A DNA stretch of 36,099 bases from DATLYH01 sp035575035. GTDB lineage: Bacteria; Planctomycetota; Planctomycetia; Gemmatales; Gemmataceae. The position numbers and the translations under genes were made by a program. Positions 18,667 to 24,367 of the stretch are shown one piece after another; within the stretch, counting starts at the first letter, position 1, and each line of letters starts with the position of its first letter. The notes beneath the pieces were generated by a model, which saw only the letters and a program-made list of their open reading frames with translations, was not told where the DNA came from and ran no database searches. The stretch is taken from positions 1 through 36,099 of the forward strand of contig DATLYH010000067.1 in NCBI GenBank assembly GCA_035575035.1. Direction: 5' to 3'.

Positions 18667-18907
18667 GGCCTCCGGGTTTTCAACGTGTCGTGAACATAAA
18701 CGATCGTCACGAACAATGCAGCAAAAAACGGATCGCCGGCGGCGTCCTGGGCGATTCCTCCCCCCTACATACTGGCGGGCCTCCAGGGTGTGACGGGTGT
18801 TTTGCTGCCGCGATCATCGAGGAGCCGGTTGGTGGAAAGGCAAACAGCGGCACGCCGTAACGGCCGCCATTCGCCCAAACTGGCGGCAGGTGCAGTTTGC
18901 GGTCGGC

Positions 18908-20284
18908 CTACTGGTAAGCGTGGTGCTGCCTCCGACGGTCGCTGGTGAACTCCTCGGCCGTGCCGCGCGTCACGATCTCGTAGAGGATGGCCTGCTTCTC
19001 GCCGTACTTGCGGAGCAGTCGGCCCAGCCGCTGCACGTGCTGGCGCGTGGTGCCGCTGCCCGACAGGATGATGCCGACGTTGGCCGCTGGCACGTCCACT
19101 CCCTCGTCAAGCACCTGGGCGGTGACCAGGACCGGATATTCGCCGGTGTGGAAGCGCTGCAAGATCCGGCGCCGCTCCTTGATCCGCGTCTGATGCGTGA
19201 TCGCCGGCACCAGGAAGCGGCGGGCGATTCGGTAGACCGTAGCATTGTCGTAGGTGAAGACCAGCACCCGGTCGCGTCGGTGTCGCTCCAGCAGCCGTTC
19301 CAGCAGTTGCAGTTTGGCGGGGGCAGCCAGGGCCAGCTGCCGCTGCTCCCGGTAGGCCAGGAACGCGGCCCGTCCCTCCGGCGAACGGCACGTCTCCTGA
19401 ATGAAGCGCTGCCAACCGTGCGGCCCGCCCATCGCGATTCCCTTCTCCTCGACGAAGCGGCGGTAGACCTCACGGGCCTTCTGGTAGCGTTGCTGCTCCT
19501 CCGGCGAGAGGGAAACGTACAGCCGCTCGGTGCGGTACGCAGCCAGGAACGCGCCGGCCAGCTGCCGGATCTCGCGGCGGTAGACGATCGGCCCGATCAA
19601 CTCCGGGAGAAGGACCTCCTGGCCGTCGGCCCGCTCCGGGGTGGCGGTCAGGCCGAGGCGGAAGGGGGCGATGCTGCCGACGGCCGCCGCCATGTAGGTC
19701 GGCCCCGGTAGGTGGTGGCACTCGTCGAAGACGATCAGGCCGAACCGATTGCCCCAGCGCTCCAGGTGGATGTAGGCCGAGTCATAGGTGGTAGCGGTGA
19801 GCGGCTGCAAGTCGTAGTAGCCGCCGCCGAGCAGGCCCACCGGCCCGCCGAAGGCGGTCATCAGTTCGTTATACCATTGATTGAGCAGGTCGAGAGTGGG
19901 CGTGACGACCAGGGCGGGCCGCTCGGTGCGATGAATGGCCAGGATGGCAAGATGGGTCTTGCCGGTGCCGGTGGGAAGCACCACGACGCCGCGACGGCCC
20001 TGCCGCCACCAGGCTTCCAGCGCCTCGGTCTGGTGAGGGAAGGGATCGCGGCTGATGCGCAGCGGCCAGGGGGTCGGCTCGTAGGCACGGGCCAGATCGC
20101 GGTAGGGGAGCTGCCGCTGCCGCAGGTATTCGATGAGGGCTCGGTAGCAGCGGCCCTCGGCCCGGTATGAACCAGAGCGCGGGTCGAAGCGGACACCGGG
20201 CAGCGCCGCCAATACCTCCGGCGCGGCGCCCGACAGCGCGAGCGTGCCCCCCTCAAAGGCGATCTGGATGGCCGTCGCTTCCAT
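18908..20284 (-). CDS. XPB/Rad25-like DEAD/DEAH-box superfamily 2 helicase
   Basis: 458 residues, ATP-dependent DNA translocase or helicase of the XPB type, cytoplasmic. An N-terminal region (1-80) resembles the damage-recognition-like domain that precedes bacterial XPB cores. Motifs in order: PHQ (83-85), Walker A PTGTGKT (104-110), Walker B/DEAH as DECHH (187-191), motif III TATPERADG (213-221, a variant of the XPB RED motif), and motif VI QRLGRLLR (418-425). The start is the first ATG; its ribosome binding site is weak. In many bacteria and archaea this helicase pairs with a DUF790/Bax1-like nuclease, but none is adjacent here: downstream is a 447-base gap and upstream a lipoprotein. A role in repair is inferred from the family. 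Confidence 0.88.
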   Translation of the reverse strand: MEATAIQIAFEGGTLALSGAAPEVLAALPGVRFDPRSGSYRAEGRCYRALIEYLRQRQLPYRDLARAYEPTPWPLRISRDPFPHQTEALEAWWRQGRRGVVVLPTGTGKTHLAILAIHRTERPALVVTPTLDLLNQWYNELMTAFGGPVGLLGGGYYDLQPLTATTYDSAYIHLERWGNRFGLIVFDECHHLPGPTYMAAAVGSIAPFRLGLTATPERADGQEVLLPELIGPIVYRREIRQLAGAFLAAYRTERLYVSLSPEEQQRYQKAREVYRRFVEEKGIAMGGPHGWQRFIQETCRSPEGRAAFLAYREQRQLALAAPAKLQLLERLLERHRRDRVLVFTYDNATVYRIARRFLVPAITHQTRIKERRRILQRFHTGEYPVLVTAQVLDEGVDVPAANVGIILSGSGTTRQHVQRLGRLLRKYGEKQAILYEIVTRGTAEEFTSDRRRQHHAYQ

Positions 20285-20341
20285 GAGGGGTATTATGCCC
20301 GATGGACTGCGGCCTGCCCACGGGAATCGGCCGGCCGCCGC

Positions 20342-20935
20342 TCACATGCACTGCTTCAGCCGGTGGAGGATGACCTGTTCCAGTTTCAGGTCGCGGCCGA
20401 TGGGGATCCAGTTGGATTCATAGATGGTCGGGTCGATGACCTCGAACTGCCGTTCCAGGGTGGCGTCGCTGCGGAACGAGGCAGAACCGGCGGTGGCCCG
20501 CACTGGCCGGGGAAGGTCTTCCAATTCCTTGTAGACCTTGACGTCCACGAAGAAGCCGCCGTCGTCGGCCGGCTGGATGAGCACGACGGCATGGTGGCGG
20601 ATGGTCTGGAAGAAGGCCAACAACCGCTGATCGAAGTCGGGGCTGCCGGGCTTCCAGGGCTGCTCGAGGCCCGGGGCGATGCTGCGGAAGGTTTCGATCC
20701 GGCCGTCGTAGCGGTTGGCGTAAGCAATCTCGAAGTAGTCGTCGAGGATGTCAATGACCTGCTCGAAGACCGCGCCGTAGGCAGGGGGCCCAAGCGGAAC
20801 ATAGACGGGGTTCTCAACGGCGGGGCAGGGTTCCGGGCGCAGCAGGATCGGATTATCCAGCAGCGGCCCGCTGGCACAGCCGCCGACCCCGAGCAGCACC
20901 ATCCCGACCCACGCTGGCAACCCTGTTCGCCGCAT
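20342..20935 (-). CDS. Putative lipoprotein, unknown function
   Basis: 197 residues from the ATG at 20935; the frame is open 24 codons further upstream, but this Met opens directly into a lipoprotein signal: MRR, a hydrophobic stretch, and a VGGC lipobox with the lipidated Cys near residue 20. The mature part is a compact mixed alpha/beta sequence with no cofactor motif. A segment around AYGAVFEQVIDILDDYF and the C-terminal IGRDLKLEQVILHRLKQ give it the look of a small folded domain that I do not recognise. It ends 57 bases upstream of the helicase, in the same direction, and might share its transcript. Probably anchored in a membrane facing the periplasm. Confidence 0.72.
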   Translation of the reverse strand: MRRTGLPAWVGMVLLGVGGCASGPLLDNPILLRPEPCPAVENPVYVPLGPPAYGAVFEQVIDILDDYFEIAYANRYDGRIETFRSIAPGLEQPWKPGSPDFDQRLLAFFQTIRHHAVVLIQPADDGGFFVDVKVYKELEDLPRPVRATAGSASFRSDATLERQFEVIDPTIYESNWIPIGRDLKLEQVILHRLKQCM

Positions 20936-21002
20936 AGTGTCCACCCCGACGCGCCGACCGGCAGCGCCCCCCCACGGATGATGCCGCGACTCGACTCGTA
21001 GC

Positions 21003-21021
21003 CACAAGCGGCTCGCTTGTG
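21003..21021. repeat. Perfect 8-bp inverted repeat with 3-base loop
   Basis: CACAAGCG, GCT, CGCTTGTG. It lies between two minus-strand lipoprotein genes and could fold in RNA from either strand. There is no T-tract, so it is not a classical terminator. The AAGCGGCTCGCTT core resembles the AGCCGCTTGCGGCTTAGCG element at 32698-32724. Confidence 0.5.
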
Positions 21022-21097
21022 CGCCTCCAAGCTACGCGAAGGCTTCAGGCAGAAGGGCAAGGGTTATGCCCGAGGCCGGCCGGCATGTCAAGGCGGA

Positions 21098-21316
21098 TCA
21101 CTGGATACCGCCGTGGACCCGCTCCGGCGTCAGGTGGGACGGCTGGTCGGTGAACCAGATGCGCTCCCACTCATACTCGATCTGGCGCAGGTCCTCGGAA
21201 TTATTGATCAACTCGGCCATGCGCCGGTTGGGGTTCGAGGAATAAATGTTGAGCAGACAGCCCATGTTGCCGAGCCCCAACGCCGCCACCACCGTCAGCA
21301 CGAGCAGGCGCCGCAT
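21098..21316 (-). CDS. Small 72-residue lipoprotein, probably planctomycete-conserved
   Basis: The start is ATG 21316, with a strong AAGGAGG six bases upstream; an ATG six codons earlier has none. Residues 1-20 are a lipoprotein signal (MRRLLVLTVVAALGLGNMGC), with Cys20 the likely lipidation site. The 52-residue mature part has NPNRRMAELINNSEDLRQI, an aromatic-rich EWERIWF and the C-terminal DQPSHLTPERVHGGI. I recognise this tail as one that recurs in small planctomycete proteins of unknown function, from memory and without a search. No enzymatic role is likely; a structural or assembly role at the envelope is a guess. Confidence 0.75.
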   Translation of the reverse strand: MRRLLVLTVVAALGLGNMGCLLNIYSSNPNRRMAELINNSEDLRQIEYEWERIWFTDQPSHLTPERVHGGIQ

Positions 21317-21430
21317 GACTGGCCTCCTTGCCACCGGGCCCGCCCTTCCCGGGACGCGCCGTGCCCCGGGCGGCGGAACCGCCCCGTCTTGCGGTCCGAC
21401 CCCTGGACCGGTCAGGGAAAAATCGACGAG

Positions 21431-21446
21431 CCCACCATCGGGTGGG
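21431..21446 (-). terminator. Weak hairpin downstream of the HU gene
   Basis: CCCACC-ATCG-GGTGGG forms a six-pair stem with a four-base loop. On the minus strand a TTTTT run follows, but eight bases after the stem, too far for a classical intrinsic terminator. It lies 63 bases downstream of the HU stop, in the 193-base gap before the small lipoprotein gene. Confidence 0.3.
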
Positions 21447-21509
21447 TCTTAAGGGATATATCGGTTGCAGCGGCCGCGAACTTGAGACAGGAACGGCCGT
21501 CCAGACAGG

Positions 21510-21950
21510 TCACGGGGCCTTGCGCGCCTTCTTCGGCTTGGTCATGGGATCGGCATGCTCATCGACGCCGTTCCCCGCGGCCACGGCGGCCTCCTCTTCC
21601 TCCTCGGCCTCTTCCTCAGCCGAGGCCTTCGCCTCGGCCTTCTTCTTTTCTTCTAGCTCTTCCGGCGGGATCTCGCGGACCCGTTCCTCCATTTCCTTGC
21701 CTGGCTTGAAGGTGACGACTGCCTTGGCGGGGACATCGACTTTCTCCCCGGTCCGCGGATTGCGGGCCTTGCGCGGCTTGCGAAGTTTCACCTCGAAGAC
21801 CCCAAAGTTGCGCAGCTCGATGCGATGCGACTTCTCCTGAATCAGCGTGGCCACAATGGCATCGAAGGTCTGCTGGACGATTTCCTTGGTTTTCAATTGG
21901 GTCAGGCCGATCCGTTCGGAAATCTGCTTGACGATCTCTTTCTTGGTCAC
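21510..21950 (-). CDS. HU/IHF-family DNA-binding protein with acidic/lysine tail
   Basis: 146 residues, a nucleoid-associated protein that bends DNA as a dimer. Residues 1-92 are the HU fold, with the DNA-intercalating arm motif RNPRTG (63-68) and the conserved FKPGKEM (81-87). Residues 93-146 form a low-complexity tail: an EEAEEEEE acidic run and a terminal TKPKKARKAP. The start chosen is GTG 21950, with AGGAG nine bases upstream. The frame runs open to an ATG at 22028, but that lies within the promoter at 22013-22041, so the longer form is unlikely. Eukaryote-like tails on HU occur in several phyla; here the acidic segment may tune DNA affinity or protein contacts. Confidence 0.9.
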   Translation of the reverse strand: MTKKEIVKQISERIGLTQLKTKEIVQQTFDAIVATLIQEKSHRIELRNFGVFEVKLRKPRKARNPRTGEKVDVPAKAVVTFKPGKEMEERVREIPPEELEEKKKAEAKASAEEEAEEEEEAAVAAGNGVDEHADPMTKPKKARKAP

Positions 21951-22012
21951 GGCTCCATTCTCCTGCGCAACGTGCTGGTGGTCCGACCCACTGGGTTGGG
22001 GAAAGTGCTTCA

Positions 22013-22041
22013 AGTGTAAAAGCCACATAGGGTAATGTCAA
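22013..22041 (-). promoter_or_regulatory. Sigma70-type promoter of the HU gene
   Basis: Read on the minus strand: a perfect TTGACA at 22041-22036, a 17-base spacer, and TACACT (4 of 6 to consensus) at 22018-22013. Transcription would start near 22006, giving a leader of about 56 bases before the GTG at 21950. This is one of the two strongest promoter matches in the window. Confidence 0.7.
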
Positions 22042-22370
22042 GGTAAAAGAGGAAGCCGGGTGCAGTTCCCCCCGGGCAGGTCAGGCTGTTCGCATCGGGA
22101 GGCTGGCAGGGACTCGGGGTTGGGGTCAAGAGGGGGACCAATGACCGGAACTGGAAGGGGGCCCTCTCTGGCTGCCCTCGCCCCTACTGCCTGGGTCCAA
22201 CGTCCTCGCCGTTGCTGGCCCTGCGGGTTGGATGGCTGGGGCGGAGCGCAACGAACCACCCCCGGACCATCCAGGTACTCGTTCCGCCACGTGGTCAACC
22301 GTTTCTTGATCCGCCCGTCCCACCTGGGTTGACCACCCTGGCCCAGTCCAGGCTTGGCTCTTACAGCCAC
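22038..22370 (-). CDS. Doubtful 110-residue open frame
   Basis: A GTG-started frame of 110 codons, basic and proline-rich, containing RIKKRLTTWRNEYLDGPGVV and no recognised domain. It begins within the last ten bases of the remnant at 22361-22657 and ends on the HU promoter. No ribosome binding site is visible. It may be a further, frameshifted part of the same decayed gene rather than a working gene. Confidence 0.2.
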   Translation of the reverse strand: MAVRAKPGLGQGGQPRWDGRIKKRLTTWRNEYLDGPGVVRCAPPQPSNPQGQQRRGRWTQAVGARAAREGPLPVPVIGPPLDPNPESLPASRCEQPDLPGGNCTRLPLLP

Positions 22371-22657
22371 CGCCGCAGGGGGAAAACCCGGCCGGGGGGA
22401 ACGGTCCTGGTCGCGGCGATGGCCGCCCGCAGGGTCGGTTGGTCAAACGTGTCACACAGCAACGCCGCTTGGCTGCGTTACGGAGCATCGGGCGGCAACA
22501 GCCGCAGATGCTCCCCAGGGCGGCAATCATGCAGGTCGCCCGGCGTGCCGTCGCCCGTGTGGGTCGCGTTCCCATCGTGGGTCAGCCACGCGCCTCGCCA
22601 GGGGCGCTGCGTGCCCTCATGGGAGTTTCCAACGGTGACACCTGGCAGCCTTAACGA
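22361..22657 (-). pseudogene. Decayed coding remnant with an internal stop
   Basis: A 99-codon frame, bounded by TGA at 22658-22660 and TAA at 22361-22363, is interrupted once by TAA at 22478-22480. On both sides of that stop the codons end mostly in G or C as in the neighbouring genes, and the translation looks protein-like: VGNSHEGTQRPWRGAWLTHD, then GTPGDLHDCRPGEHLRLL, then, after the stop, CDTFDQPTLRAAIAATRTV. No start codon with a ribosome binding site is visible. I do not recognise the family. Chance composition in GC-rich DNA is the alternative. Confidence 0.35.
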
Positions 22658-23044
22658 TCATACTCAGTCGCGGCGGCTGCATTGCTCATGCGCCGCAAGA
22701 ATTCCCGTCATTGTCCTCCAAGACCAGCCCTTGCTATCCCGTGAGGCGACGATTGATACACAGTGCTTGCCGGTCCATCGCTTACGACCTTGATAATGCC
22801 CTGCCACGGGCCGGCATATCGCGCGTGGAAGACGGGACATTGTGGCATCAGAGAGTGTTTACCGACCCGGGATCGATATATCTCCAAAAGCTCCGACAAT
22901 TGTCCCCTATTAAATATCCGATTAAATATCCGCACCTCCCTGCGGTCAAGCGGCTGGCAGCCTTGCTCCGTGAATCGGTTCCCGCAGTTTCGTGGTTGGT
23001 CCTTCGCCGGCGATGTGAAGGAGGGTGGGCGCGGGCGGCTGGCG
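22658..23044. other. Gene-poor stretch upstream of the HU locus
   Basis: 387 bases between the remnant and the end of sucB. The part from about 22740 to 22935 is distinctly more AT-rich than the rest of the window. Short open frames exist on both strands but lack ribosome binding sites and known domains. A tandem 12-base repeat lies at 22909-22932. No terminator with a T-tract follows sucB. Confidence 0.4.
22909..22932. repeat. Perfect tandem 12-bp repeat ATTAAATATCCG
   Basis: Two identical adjacent units, 22909-22920 and 22921-22932, in an AT-rich patch unusual for this GC-rich sequence. They could be paired regulator sites or simple slippage; no gene start lies close by. Confidence 0.8.
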
Positions 23045-24313
23045 TCATACCTCCAGCAGCAGCCGTTCCGGGGCCTCGATACATTCCTTGACGCGCACCA
23101 GGAACAGGACGGCGTCTCGGCCGTCGATCAAGCGGTGGTCGTAAGACAGGGCCAGATACATCATCGGGCGGACCATTACCTGGTCCTCGATGGCCACCGG
23201 CCGCTTCTGAATGGCGTGCATCCCCAGGATGGCGCTCTGCGGCGGGTTGAGCAGCGGCGTGGACAGCAGCGAGCCGAAGACGCCGCCGTTGGTAATGGTG
23301 AATGTGCCGCCCTGGAGATCATTCACGGTAATCTTCCCCGCGCGGGCCTTCTCGGCCAACGCGGCGATCTGTTTCTCGATCGCAGCGACAGTCAGACGGT
23401 CGGCGTCGCGGACGACCGGCACCATCAGGCCGCGCTCGGTGCTGACGGCGATGCCAATATGATAGTAATGATGATAAACGATGTCGTTGCCGTCGATGCG
23501 AGCATTGACCACGGGGAAGGCCCGCAGCGCTTCGACACACGCCTTGACGAAGAACGACATCAAGCCCAGACCGACGCCGTGCTTCTTCTGGAAGGTTTCC
23601 TTATACTTGGCGCGGAGGGCCATGACGGCCGACATATCCACTTCGTTGAAGGTGGTGAGGATGGCGGCGGTGCTCTGGGCTGCCACCAGCCGCTCGGCGA
23701 TGCGCTGGCGGATGGCGCTCATGCGCTGGCGTGTCTCGCGCTCAGCCGGGGCGGGTCGGGCCTCTAACGGGGGAGGCGCCGGCGGGGGAGCAGGCGGCGC
23801 GGCGGGCTTGCGGGCCTCGGGGGTCTGACAGCGTTCGAGATAGTTGAGGACATCTTCCTTGGTGATGCGTCCGCCGCGGCCGGTGCCGCTCAGCTGCCGC
23901 ACGTCTAGGCCGTGGTCCTCCACCAACTGGCGGGCGGCCGGCGATAGGAGGGCCTCTACTTCGGCGGGGGCCGGCGCCTCGCGCTCTGCCGCTGGCGGCG
24001 TGGCCGGCTTGCCTGGCGGGGCGGACTTTTCCCGCGCCGGCTTCTGGTCGGGCGGCGGTTTCGACGTCGGCGCGGCGGCTTCTTCCTCGATCCGGCCCAC
24101 CACGGCACCGACCGTTACCGTCTCCCCCTCCGGCACGCTGATGCGAAGGACGCCGGACGCCGGGGCGGGCACCTCGCCGGTCGCCTTGTCGGTCTCCAAC
24201 TCGAAGACCGGCTCATCGGCGCGGACCCTCTCACCATCCTTCTTCAGCCAGCGCGATAGCCGGCCCTCGGTGATTGACTCGCCGATGGTCGGCACCTTGA
24301 TCTCGACGGCCAT
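23045..24313 (-). CDS. sucB: Dihydrolipoamide succinyltransferase, E2 of 2-oxoglutarate dehydrogenase
   Basis: 422 residues, cytoplasmic. It transfers the succinyl group from E1 to CoA through a swinging lipoyl arm. Domains: lipoyl domain (1-76) with the lipoylated Lys43 in ETDKATGEV; a long Pro/Ala/Lys linker; a peripheral subunit-binding domain around SPAARQLVEDHGLDV and GTGRGGRITKEDV; a second Pro/Ala linker; and the catalytic CAT domain with the active-site motif DHRLIDGRDAV (His393, Asp397). The N-terminus VEIKVPTIGESITEG is typical of SucB rather than of pyruvate E2. The start has GGGGGAG five bases upstream. It follows sucA by 54 bases in the same direction, so the two form an operon. 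Confidence 0.95.
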   Translation of the reverse strand: MAVEIKVPTIGESITEGRLSRWLKKDGERVRADEPVFELETDKATGEVPAPASGVLRISVPEGETVTVGAVVGRIEEEAAAPTSKPPPDQKPAREKSAPPGKPATPPAAEREAPAPAEVEALLSPAARQLVEDHGLDVRQLSGTGRGGRITKEDVLNYLERCQTPEARKPAAPPAPPPAPPPLEARPAPAERETRQRMSAIRQRIAERLVAAQSTAAILTTFNEVDMSAVMALRAKYKETFQKKHGVGLGLMSFFVKACVEALRAFPVVNARIDGNDIVYHHYYHIGIAVSTERGLMVPVVRDADRLTVAAIEKQIAALAEKARAGKITVNDLQGGTFTITNGGVFGSLLSTPLLNPPQSAILGMHAIQKRPVAIEDQVMVRPMMYLALSYDHRLIDGRDAVLFLVRVKECIEAPERLLLEV

Positions 24314-24330
24314 GACTGCTCCCCCATCAT

Positions 24331-24358
24331 TCCCCTCTCCCCTGCTGGGAGAGAGGGG
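24331..24358. repeat. GC-rich palindromic repeat between sucA and sucB (copy 2)
   Basis: The left arm TCCCCTCTCCC (24331-24341) pairs with GGGAGAGAGGGGA, leaving a single bulged A and a short loop. It resembles the elements at 18568-18600 and 29996-30036. In the sucAB transcript it could form an intercistronic hairpin affecting message stability. Confidence 0.55.
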
Positions 24359-24367
24359 AGCAATCGC

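Noticed and set aside
22708..23091. Short frames on both strands between the HU locus and sucB (75 and 126 codons)
   Set aside because: No ribosome binding sites, no domains, and the plus-strand one runs antisense into sucB.
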